From Actinomycetota bacterium (GTDB lineage: Bacteria > Actinomycetota > Coriobacteriia > Coriobacteriales > RUG844): a stretch of DNA of 11,888 nt. The stretch is from assembly GCA_013335845.1 (NCBI GenBank), contig JAAXUU010000015.1, positions 1 to 11,888 of the forward strand, read 5' to 3'. How positions within the stretch are numbered: position 1 is the first letter of the stretch; each line of letters opens with the position of its first letter. Below the pieces are notes generated by a model. That model had not been told where the DNA came from, ran no database searches, and saw only the letters and a program-made list of their open reading frames with translations. Below, one piece after another: positions 1 through 6,083 of this stretch. The translations under genes and the position numbers were made by a program.

Positions 1-525
1 ATCGAGCGGTTCGATACGCCCTCTCAGGATATCGCCCCTCCCCACCATATAGGCGCAACCGCCGTACAGGAAGAAGGGTACGTCGGCGCCGAGACTTCGT
101 GCGAGGCGCAGGCATTCTTCTCCGAGAGGGTCGATGCCCCAGACCTTCGCACATGCGAGCAGAGCCGCTGCGGCGTTGGAGGAGCCACCCCCGAAACCGG
201 CTTGCGACGGAATGTTCTTTTCGATCCGTATAGAGATGCCCGAACCGTCCGGCAAAGGGTCGCAACCGAAGGTTTCGACAAAAGCAGCGGTCGCGCGATA
301 CGCAAGATTGTTTTCTTGGGGGATTTCCAACGAAGGAGTGCAGGTGAGTGAGATGAGACCGCGCTTTGAGCCTTCGTCATGCAGTTCGAATGTGAGGATG
401 TCACAGAAATCCAGACACTGCAGGATCGTTTCCAGTTCATGATATCCGTCGTCCCCGCGTTCACCGACGCCAAGGAAAAGATTGACTTTTGCAGGAGAAC
501 TGACAGCGATGGTGCGACGGATCAT
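1..525 (-). CDS. ispE: 4-diphosphocytidyl-2-C-methyl-D-erythritol kinase (IspE), 3' end missing
   Basis: IspE phosphorylates CDP-methylerythritol with ATP in the non-mevalonate (MEP) isoprenoid pathway in the cytosol. The first 175 codons are present; the family usually has about 280-310, so the C-terminal third lies beyond the left edge. The N-terminal SPAKVNLFLGV stretch (residues 10-20) carries the family's catalytic Lys (K13), followed by DGYHELET. The GHMP-kinase ATP-binding loop is clear at residues 106-122 (PSQAGFGGGSSNAAAAL), and GADVPFF (146-152) holds the catalytic Asp (D148). The ATG at 523-525 is preceded by GGGAGG five bases upstream, a strong ribosome binding site. The gene lies 66 bp downstream of veg, with a hairpin between them, the order also known from Bacillus. 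The identification is very secure; only the missing end is unknown. Confidence 0.96.
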   Translation of the reverse strand, partial: MIRRTIAVSSPAKVNLFLGVGERGDDGYHELETILQCLDFCDILTFELHDEGSKRGLISLTCTPSLEIPQENNLAYRATAAFVETFGCDPLPDGSGISIRIEKNIPSQAGFGGGSSNAAAALLACAKVWGIDPLGEECLRLARSLGADVPFFLYGGCAYMVGRGDILRGRIEPLD

Positions 526-544
526 GGATTCCTCCCAAACAAAT

Positions 545-564
545 AGCGCGCAAAGCTGCGCGCT
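545..564 (-). terminator. Hairpin between veg and ispE, likely terminator or attenuator
   Basis: A perfect 8-bp inverted repeat, AGCGCGCA (545-552) and TGCGCGCT (557-564), has a 4-base loop. On the minus strand it is followed by ATTTGTTT, an interrupted T-rich run, as in a weak intrinsic terminator for veg. The T run ends immediately before the GGGAGG ribosome binding site of ispE, so the same structure could limit ispE expression rather than simply end veg transcription. The stem is seen directly; the role is inferred. Confidence 0.55.
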
Positions 565-580
565 CGATTCAATGCACTAG

Positions 581-589
581 ATTATGACA
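581..589 (-). promoter_or_regulatory. Possible extended -10 element for ispE
   Basis: The minus strand reads TGTCATAAT, a TGn plus CATAAT hexamer, directly after the veg stop codon. No convincing -35 is visible upstream inside veg. If used, the transcript would begin upstream of the 545-564 hairpin and carry it in the ispE leader. The match is short and the call is weak. Confidence 0.25.
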
Positions 590-591
590 TA

Positions 592-879
592 CTAGATGGT
601 ATCAAGGGCCGGGAACAAGGGTTCTCCGTTTGACGCATCGGTGAGTTCGACCGTGCCGGTAAGCACATCGACATACTGATACGACTGGCGCGCCGTGCGT
701 CCTCGTTTTTCGTCGACTTCTACGATAAAAAGCTGAGGATGGGCTTGAATAAGAGTGCCTTCACGCTCTATAATCTTCGAGCGTCCCATGTTCGCACGAA
801 GCTTAAGACGCTTTCCCGTGAACTCTTTGAGCCTCATATGAATATCATCAACCAGTGCTGCTTGTTTTGAGAGTTCCAT
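592..879 (-). CDS. veg: Veg family protein
   Basis: This 95-residue protein matches the small Veg family (Bacillus Veg is about 86 residues), basic in its central part. The family signature is visible as GKRLKLRANMGRSKIIEREGTL (residues 22-43), followed by the hydrophobic strand LFIVEVDE (50-57) and SYQYVDVLTGTVELT (66-80). In Bacillus subtilis Veg has been linked to biofilm matrix gene control through SinR; the molecular activity is not well defined, and its role here is unknown. The ATG at 877-879 follows GGAAGGAAT at a normal distance. The gene has its own extended -10 promoter and sits between rsmA and ispE, as in Bacillus, although the Bacillus yabG and sspF sporulation genes are absent. 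Identification rests on sequence pattern plus position. Confidence 0.9.
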   Translation of the reverse strand: MELSKQAALVDDIHMRLKEFTGKRLKLRANMGRSKIIEREGTLIQAHPQLFIVEVDEKRGRTARQSYQYVDVLTGTVELTDASNGEPLFPALDTI

Positions 880-911
880 ACACCATTCCTTCCGGATACA
901 AACAAACTAGA

Positions 912-920
912 ATTATAGCA
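912..920 (-). promoter_or_regulatory. Extended -10 promoter of veg
   Basis: The minus strand reads TGCTATAAT at 920-912, a perfect TGn extended -10 plus consensus TATAAT. It lies about 33 bp upstream of the veg start, leaving a short leader. A TTGACA-like -35 is not apparent at 16-18 bp, which extended -10 promoters tolerate. A small dyad, CACG-N5-CGTG (919-931), overlaps its upstream edge. The DNA on this strand is AT-rich around it. Confidence 0.65.
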
Positions 921-1009
921 CGAATTCCGTGACATATCTCTAATTCATATAATTACCGCTTTGGGAAACTCTTCGAAGGGTCGAAGCGGTCGAAAAAAGG
1001 GATTTCGTG

Positions 1010-1906
1010 TCAGAGCGCTTTGTGGTCGATCAAAGCTTGACCGAGGCGCAGGAAATCATCGACTTCCAACGTTTCCACCCGTAGCGTAGGTGCTATTCCG
1101 GCCTGTTCAAGAATTCCATCCACCGCTTCCTTCGCCGATAGACGCGAAGAGAGGTATGCCCCCATCGAATTGCGGATGTTCTTGCGACGCTGGGTGAATG
1201 CAGCATCGGCAGCCGTAGCGGCTGCACGTATGAGCTCCGCAGATGCAGGAGCGCCTTCGAATTCAGGAATCGTACGCTCCATGCGTATGACCGCGCTCTC
1301 GACTCGTGGTGGAGGGAAGAAACAGCGGGGGCTCACCTCGAAGCGCCCTGTGATCTTCGCGCGAAGGCGGAGCTTGATCGTATAGGCCCCATAGTCTTTA
1401 GTGCCCGGGTTCGCCGCCATGCGGTCGGCTACTTCTTTCTGCACCATAATCGTCGCACTCCGGAGGAAATCGAAGCGCTCGAAGTAGTCGAGCACGATGG
1501 TCGCCGCCACCGCATAGGGAAGGTTCGCCACCATCATCGACGGCAAACCATACGGAGCTACATCCATGAGGTCTTCTCGGCTGACGAGTAAGGCGTCGTT
1601 TTTTATGAGTTCGAATTTCTCGCTATCCTGCGCGCATGTTTCGGCAAGCACGGGGTAAAGGTCGCGGTCGCGCTCGATCGCGATAAGAGAGCGACACAGA
1701 GGCAGAAGGGCGACCGTGAGCGTCCCGATTCCGGGACCTACTTCGAGCAGGATATCATCCTGGGCAGGATTCGCGAGCGAGACGATACGCCTGATGATGT
1801 TGTCATCGACTAGGAAGTGCTGCCCTAGGGCTTTCTTGGTCGCGAGACCATGCCGCATGAGTACATCGCGCGTCGCCCCGATTGAAGCTAGGTACGAAGT
1901 CGTCAT
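1010..1906 (-). CDS. rsmA: 16S rRNA (adenine1518-N6/adenine1519-N6)-dimethyltransferase RsmA (KsgA)
   Basis: RsmA uses S-adenosylmethionine to dimethylate two adjacent adenines in the 3' terminal hairpin of 16S rRNA, a late step of 30S assembly; its loss gives kasugamycin resistance. The 298-residue length is normal or slightly long for the family. KKALGQHFLVD (24-34) is the conserved N-terminal signature, LLEVGPGIGTLT (53-64) is SAM-binding motif I, IAIERD (75-80) the acidic ribose-binding motif, and NLPY (128-131) the catalytic motif IV. FFPPPRVESAV (196-206) is the conserved segment leading to the C-terminal domain. The ATG overlaps the stop of the preceding flavoprotein gene as ATGA (1903-1906), pointing to translational coupling. 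It is the last gene of the metG-tatD-flavoprotein-rsmA run. Confidence 0.97.
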   Translation of the reverse strand: MTTSYLASIGATRDVLMRHGLATKKALGQHFLVDDNIIRRIVSLANPAQDDILLEVGPGIGTLTVALLPLCRSLIAIERDRDLYPVLAETCAQDSEKFELIKNDALLVSREDLMDVAPYGLPSMMVANLPYAVAATIVLDYFERFDFLRSATIMVQKEVADRMAANPGTKDYGAYTIKLRLRAKITGRFEVSPRCFFPPPRVESAVIRMERTIPEFEGAPASAELIRAAATAADAAFTQRRKNIRNSMGAYLSSRLSAKEAVDGILEQAGIAPTLRVETLEVDDFLRLGQALIDHKAL

Positions 1907-2499
1907 GTATTCAAGCCTTTGTAGTATTCGACCAATCCTCGTCCGTCCTCGACCGCTTTCGCTTCTTTTTCCGCATCCTTATCGTCTTTGCTGAAACCGA
2001 TATAGTCGTAGATGTTGCCCAAAGAGAATCCCGCGACGTTCATCACACTTCGCGTTGTGATGATGACCGGCTCGTACCCGAAGGGGTCACCGCCACCGCC
2101 TACGATGAAGAGAGCTCCGGGACGCTTGGGTTCGACAGGATTGCCCAATATATAGCGGCGCGCCCAATAGGTTTGGAAGCGATCGTAGAGCGCCTTGAGA
2201 TACGAAGGCACATTCGCGAAATAGACCGGTGTCACCACCACGAACATATCTGCGTCGAAGAGGAGTTCCTCGAACTCCCCGAAATCGTCAAAACCTCCGG
2301 CGGTTTTGACGCACGTTCCCGTCGATTGACAGACATCGCATGCATCACACCCGATCACTGTATGCTCGGACAATCGGAACAAGGTCGGGGTGCCGCCCGC
2401 TTCTTCGATACCACGGGCGATAAGACTCGCCAGATAATTGGTCGAACCGTCACGCGGCGAACCGCAAAGTAGTAGGATCTTGGGAGATAAAGCGTCCAT
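1903..2499 (-). CDS. Iron-sulfur-type flavoprotein / NAD(P)H-dependent FMN reductase family
   Basis: A 198-residue flavodoxin-fold protein of the NADPH-dependent FMN reductase superfamily. The FMN-phosphate loop is GSPRDGSTN (13-21). A Cys cluster CX2CX2CX5C (C51, C54, C57, C63) follows the second strand, as in archaeal/anaerobe iron-sulfur flavoprotein (Isf), where such a motif binds a 4Fe-4S cluster. TPVYFANVPSYLKALYDR (90-107) is the usual flavin/dimer segment. It probably transfers electrons via FMN; the physiological partner cannot be told. A longer frame opens at 2523, but I chose the ATG at 2499 because GAGGAGG lies 4-5 bases before it. That ATG shares one base with the tatD stop (TAATG), and the end overlaps rsmA by 4 bp, so it is locked between two translation/RNA genes. 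No signal peptide is seen, so it should be cytoplasmic. Confidence 0.85.
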   Translation of the reverse strand: MDALSPKILLLCGSPRDGSTNYLASLIARGIEEAGGTPTLFRLSEHTVIGCDACDVCQSTGTCVKTAGGFDDFGEFEELLFDADMFVVVTPVYFANVPSYLKALYDRFQTYWARRYILGNPVEPKRPGALFIVGGGGDPFGYEPVIITTRSVMNVAGFSLGNIYDYIGFSKDDKDAEKEAKAVEDGRGLVEYYKGLNT

Positions 2500-3587
2500 T
2501 ATTCCTCCTCGTTTGAAGAGCATTCCTCGTAAAGCTTACGCGCTTCCTCGTCACTTATGCAAGCCCGCGCTTGTTCGAAAAGCATCTGCACGGCATGTTC
2601 GTCGCATTGCCACATACTGGGCTCGCGATCCAAGATGCCAAGAGCGTTATCGAACACCGCCTGCAAGAAGCCGGCTTTATCGGCGTATTCGGGGTGAGCG
2701 TCGCTGTATGTTCGATAGAGCATGTCCGCTGTGAATATCGTGTGCTCCGGACCACAAGGCATGCCACGTAAGGGCTCTGGCGACATATAAGGAGCATCGG
2801 TCTCGGTAAGCAGTCTATCAAGCGGTACACGCGTCGCAGCGTCGCGAACTTCGTGGCTCTTCTTGAAGGTAAGCGGTCCACCGAAAGCTATATAACAGCC
2901 TAGGTCCAAAAACGGCTTGAGCGTCTCATAATCGAGATTGAAACAGTGGAGCACACAGCCCGCTTCGGGCACACCTTCGCGTTGCAGGATAGCTAGACCC
3001 TCGTCGTGCGCCTCACGCAAGTGAAGCGCGATGGGAAGCTTCATCTTCTGCGCCAGTTCCACCTGTCGCGCGAAAACCTCTCGCTGAAGAGCGCGCGGCG
3101 AGAAATCATAATGATAATCGAGACCGATCTCACCGATTCCCGCAGTAAGGGGGTGCGCCGCGAACTTGATAAGCGTCTGCTCGCAGCTTTTCGTGTAGCC
3201 CTTCGCATTGTGCGGATGCACACCGAGAAGAACACGCACCGGCGGAACCTGAAGCGTCGCAGCACCGCGCCCGTCCAGCGCCGTTACCCCGTCATGATCC
3301 CAAGCATCGAATCGCCTCTGGGCATCTTCACGCCACATCGCGAGTTTCGCGTACGTCTCGTGGTCTTCGCTCGGGTCGACTACGGTCACCACGAAATCAA
3401 GATGCGCAGCGGAGCAGCGAGCAAGCGACAGACCGGGATCGGACAGCATGTCGAGGTGGGCGTGCGTATCAGCCACGCTCGCCGGCATGACCGGAGCTTC
3501 TCTCACCGTCCCCTTCGCATTCCGAAACAAGGGATCGCGGATGAGCCGGGCTTCCGATTCCTGGGAGGTCAGTTCGCAGGGGCGCAT
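2499..3587 (-). CDS. tatD: TatD family metal-dependent hydrolase/deoxyribonuclease
   Basis: TatD-family proteins are divalent-metal-dependent TIM-barrel hydrolases; characterised members are 3'-5' DNA/RNA exonucleases or D-aminoacyl/DNA hydrolases in the cytoplasm. Metal ligands are seen in THAHLD (41-46), GEIGLDYH (152-159), LHLRE (189-193), LHCF (213-216) and LTETDAPY (260-267). At 362 residues it is about 100 longer than typical TatD (roughly 255-265), with a 40-residue N-terminal lead, an insertion around residues 77-112 and a 40-residue acidic C-terminal tail. The frame is open further upstream into metG. I chose the ATG at 3587 because GGAAGAG lies 8 bases before it and it starts 19 bp after the metG stop. 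A shorter start at 3488 (MPASVADTHAH) is possible but lacks a good binding site. It follows metG as in Bacillus (metS-yabD). Confidence 0.93.
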   Translation of the reverse strand: MRPCELTSQESEARLIRDPLFRNAKGTVREAPVMPASVADTHAHLDMLSDPGLSLARCSAAHLDFVVTVVDPSEDHETYAKLAMWREDAQRRFDAWDHDGVTALDGRGAATLQVPPVRVLLGVHPHNAKGYTKSCEQTLIKFAAHPLTAGIGEIGLDYHYDFSPRALQREVFARQVELAQKMKLPIALHLREAHDEGLAILQREGVPEAGCVLHCFNLDYETLKPFLDLGCYIAFGGPLTFKKSHEVRDAATRVPLDRLLTETDAPYMSPEPLRGMPCGPEHTIFTADMLYRTYSDAHPEYADKAGFLQAVFDNALGILDREPSMWQCDEHAVQMLFEQARACISDEEARKLYEECSSNEEE

Positions 3588-3621
3588 ATCTACATCTCTT
3601 CCAATTCTACATCTCTTCCAA
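3588..3621. repeat. 17-bp tandem duplication at the metG/tatD junction
   Basis: Plus-strand positions 3588-3604 and 3605-3621 are two adjacent 17-bp units that differ only in their first base (ATCTACATCTCTTCCAA versus TTCTACATCTCTTCCAA). On the coding strand each unit reads TTGGAAGAGATGTAG plus two bases. The upstream copy encodes the last residues of MetG (LEEM) and its TAG; the downstream copy repeats the same bases and provides the GGAAGAG ribosome binding site of tatD. This looks like a slippage duplication. Confidence 0.9.
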
Positions 3622-5178
3622 CGTGATGTCCGAGATGTCGAGGCGCGGGAAGAGCGCATCGCCTTTCGTAACCGTATTACCCGCAGGCAAACCACCCCAT
3701 GTGCATGCTTCTTTCACGCTTTCGATGGTAGCTACACCATCCAACGAGAGACGCGCCAAGACCTCGTCGGATGTCTCAGGCATGAAAGGTGCATAGAATA
3801 GCGCCATGATACGGATGGCTTCAAGGGCACTGTAAATGACTGCCGCGAGTTCATCGGCCGTCTCATCGCTCTTCGCGAGGTTCCACGGAGCCGATTCCTC
3901 GACGTAGAGATTCGCGCGGGCACAGAGCTCCCCAACCGCTTGCACTGCGCTCGAGTAATCGATAGCATCCATAGCGGCATGGTAGGATCCGTAGATACCC
4001 TCGGCGATGTCGCGCAGAGGATTCGGCGCCCCAACCTGGCTTTCGGGGAAGGCCGGAACCTTGCCATCGAAGTATTTACCGCACATATTGAGCACCCGTG
4101 AACAGAGATTGCCCCAACTGTTGGCGAGATCGGCGTTGTAGACCTGCACCATGCGCTCCATGGAGATCGACCCATCGGCACCGAACTGCACGTCACTCAA
4201 GAAATAGTAGCGATAGGCATCCACGCCGAAGATCTCCGTCAGGTCACGGGGCGACACCGCATTGCCACGGGACTTGCTCATTTTCTCACCCTTGGTGAGA
4301 AGGAAGCCATGGGCGAACACCTTTTTGGGGATAGGCAGACCGGCTGCCATGAGCATGGCAGGCCAGATCACGCAATGGAAGCGGATGATATCCTTACCAA
4401 CGAAGTGCACATCAGCGGGCCAATAATGATCGAACTTCGCCTGCTCCTCTTCCGTTCCGCCGTATCCGATAGCGGTGATGTAGTTCAGAAGAGCATCGAT
4501 CCAGACATAGGTGACATGGCCTTCGTCGAACGGGATAGGCACACCCCAGTCGAACGTCGTACGTGAGATCGAGAGGTCCTTGAGCCCTCCTTTGACAAAG
4601 GAGACCACTTCGTTCCTGCGCGTCTCCGGGCAGATGAAATCGGGTTTCTCCTCATAGTAGTCGAGTAGTTTATCTGCGAACTCGGACAACTTGAAGAACC
4701 AGTTCTCTTCGTGGACGAATTCGACGCTGCGCCCGCAGTCAGGACACTTCCCATCGACAAGCTGGTCCTGGGTGAAGAAGGTCTCATCGGGAACACAGTA
4801 CCAACCATCGTAGGTATCCTTGTAAAGGTAGCCCTTCTCGAAGAGCTCGGTCCAGAATGCCTGCACGCCACGCATATGACGCTCGTCGGTCGTGCGGATG
4901 AAATCGTCGTTCGTGATGCCCAGAGCCTTCCATGTGTCTTGGAACTTCGGAGCGATCTCGTCACACCACTGTTGCGGGGAGATGCCGGCGCGCTCTGCGG
5001 ATTGGGCCACTTTCTGGCCGTGCTCATCCAGACCGGTGAGGAAGAAAACGTCGCGCCCATCCATACGCTGCCAGCGTGCCATCGCATCACTTGCGATCGT
5101 GGTGTATGCCGTACCGAGATGCGGTATAGCGTTGACATAGTAGATGGGGGTCGTCAGATAATACGTCGGTTTTTCCAT
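3607..5178 (-). CDS. metG: Methionyl-tRNA synthetase
   Basis: MetRS charges tRNA-Met, initiator and elongator, with methionine. This is a class I synthetase of 523 residues. TPIYYVNAIPHLG (10-22) contains the HIGH-equivalent PHLG; the second class I signature KMSKS is at 299-303. The connective-peptide zinc region holds C128, C145 and C148, but the position of the second Cys of the first CXXC is Asp131. DWGVPIP (210-216) and YVWIDALLNY (224-233) are typical methionine-site and core elements. The C terminus ends after the anticodon-binding helical domain, without the EMAP/Trbp-like tRNA-binding domain found in longer (about 650-residue) bacterial MetRS. The ATG at 5176-5178 follows TTGGAGAAG at a suitable distance. 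It opens the metG-tatD-flavoprotein-rsmA operon behind the promoter at 5259-5264. Confidence 0.97.
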   Translation of the reverse strand: MEKPTYYLTTPIYYVNAIPHLGTAYTTIASDAMARWQRMDGRDVFFLTGLDEHGQKVAQSAERAGISPQQWCDEIAPKFQDTWKALGITNDDFIRTTDERHMRGVQAFWTELFEKGYLYKDTYDGWYCVPDETFFTQDQLVDGKCPDCGRSVEFVHEENWFFKLSEFADKLLDYYEEKPDFICPETRRNEVVSFVKGGLKDLSISRTTFDWGVPIPFDEGHVTYVWIDALLNYITAIGYGGTEEEQAKFDHYWPADVHFVGKDIIRFHCVIWPAMLMAAGLPIPKKVFAHGFLLTKGEKMSKSRGNAVSPRDLTEIFGVDAYRYYFLSDVQFGADGSISMERMVQVYNADLANSWGNLCSRVLNMCGKYFDGKVPAFPESQVGAPNPLRDIAEGIYGSYHAAMDAIDYSSAVQAVGELCARANLYVEESAPWNLAKSDETADELAAVIYSALEAIRIMALFYAPFMPETSDEVLARLSLDGVATIESVKEACTWGGLPAGNTVTKGDALFPRLDISDITLEEM

Positions 5179-5419
5179 CGTGCTTCTCCAAGTGTTGGGC
5201 TATGGATACTGATGATGCATCACAGCCGTCGAATATAAGGGACTTTGCCTAAATTCGAATTATAACGCGAGTTCAGGCAAACGAGCATGCGAATGCCAAC
5301 AGGGAGATAGTATTCGCGGTGTAAGTCACGATATCGATCGACGGTGTCTGCAAACCTACCGCTAATCCCCAGAGACGTCATCCCGCGCTCTCGTCGGGGG
5401 AACGATCGAATCCGTGATG
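5179..5419. other. Intergenic region upstream of metG
   Basis: This is the longest gene-free stretch, about 240 bp. It contains the metG -10 box and dyad (5244-5281) and, near 5367-5400, an imperfect CCCC/GGGG stem downstream of the flavoprotein gene without a T run. I checked the minus strand for a T-box (specifier stem and UGGNACCGCG-type sequence) and found none; the likely metG leader is also only about 75 bases. No small ORF with a good binding site was seen. Confidence 0.6.
5244..5281 (-). promoter_or_regulatory. metG operon promoter inside a 38-bp dyad
   Basis: The minus strand has a consensus TATAAT at 5264-5259, about 80 bp upstream of the metG ATG. It is centred in an inverted repeat: TTTGCCTAAA (5244-5253) and TTCAGGCAAA (5272-5281), 9 of 10 positions matching, with 18 bp between. 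A good -35 at 17 bp is not visible. An inverted repeat spanning the -10 box is the expected layout for a repressor operator, but no regulator is known here and the protein is not identified. The repeat is seen directly; the operator role is inferred. Confidence 0.5.
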
Positions 5420-5962
5420 TCAGACAATCGATGCACCGAGCCTATATGCTTCATCCAGTTTAGAATTACCGACGATTGCGCCTTTCTTGTAGGTGCCGTG
5501 TACGGCGACGACCCCCAAGTCCTCCCAGCCGCAGTAAGCACTCGATTTGCGATAACGTGCGACAGCCGGCTCGACGATAGTTGGGTCCTTATCCTCGAAG
5601 ACGGTAAGGAAGGCGGTCTGCTTTATCGGAAAGTGCTTTACCATCCCGCAGAACATGCGGTCTTGAAACGCTTTGATTTGCGAGGTCACCTCGAAATTGT
5701 AGATCGGACTTACATAGATGAGTACCGTATTCTCCATAAGCATGTCATAGATGGGAGTCATATCGTCTTTCCGGCAACAGGTCCCCTCGTGTTCGAAACA
5801 ATATTCGCAACCGATACACCCGCTGATCTTCATGCGGCCGGCGTTGATGCGCGATACTGTGTTGCCGGCACTCTCGGCTCCTTTGATGAACGCATCGGCC
5901 AAGATATCGCTATTGCCGCCCACTCTAGGGCTGCCGGTCACAACCAGAATATTCTTACTCAT
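5420..5962 (-). CDS. Iron-sulfur-type flavoprotein (flavodoxin-fold oxidoreductase)
   Basis: A 180-residue flavodoxin-fold protein of the NAD(P)H-dependent FMN reductase / iron-sulfur flavoprotein superfamily. GSPRVGGNSDIL (10-21) is the FMN-phosphate loop. The Cys cluster CX2CX2CX6C (C49, C52, C55, C62) fits the compact 4Fe-4S motif of Isf proteins, and SPIYNFEVTSQIKAFQDR (85-102) is the flavin/dimer segment. It is a paralogue of the flavoprotein at 1903-2499, but clearly diverged. Its substrate is not evident. The open frame continues to 6148 into rsmI; I chose the ATG at 5962 because the fold begins immediately after it (MSKNILVVTGSP). The binding site there is only a weak AAGAGA. The gene stands alone, 121 bp after rsmI and 241 bp before metG, so it may have its own promoter, which I could not place. 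Confidence 0.85.
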   Translation of the reverse strand: MSKNILVVTGSPRVGGNSDILADAFIKGAESAGNTVSRINAGRMKISGCIGCEYCFEHEGTCCRKDDMTPIYDMLMENTVLIYVSPIYNFEVTSQIKAFQDRMFCGMVKHFPIKQTAFLTVFEDKDPTIVEPAVARYRKSSAYCGWEDLGVVAVHGTYKKGAIVGNSKLDEAYRLGASIV

Positions 5963-6083
5963 AATACGGTCTCTTTTCTTTAGAGCGCTTCTCAATCGTT
6001 TACCGAAATTCAATTGAACCTTACGGCTAGAACGAGGCAAGGGTGTTCCACATGACACATCCCGCATCATGCAGTACGCAGGG

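Noticed and set aside
24..473. 149-codon minus-strand open frame
   Set aside because: It is a shifted frame of ispE. The correct frame (1-525) shows the GHMP kinase motifs.
971..986. CTTCGA/TCGAAG 6-bp stem after rsmA
   Set aside because: The loop is normal, but no T run follows on the minus strand, so I do not call a terminator.
3006..3626. 206-codon plus-strand open frame opposite tatD
   Set aside because: It lies antisense to a gene with all family motifs, is very Arg-rich, has no recognisable domain and is a codon-bias shadow. The same applies to the long antisense frames at 1882-2472, 5414-5983, 7499-8125, 8441-8989 and 9691-10428.
5179..5340. T-box or SAM-type leader before metG
   Set aside because: No UGGNACCGCG-type box or multi-stem leader is seen; ACACCGCG near 5310-5325 is too weak and lies upstream of the -10 box.
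5367..5400. CCCC...GGGG imperfect stem downstream of the flavoprotein gene
   Set aside because: It has a four-base bulge and is not followed by a T run; it could be a poor terminator, but support is too thin.
6041..6083. Possible hairpins after rsmI (GGGTGT/ACAC-CCC and CCCGC/GCAGGG)
   Set aside because: Both contain bulges and no T run follows; not convincing as a terminator.
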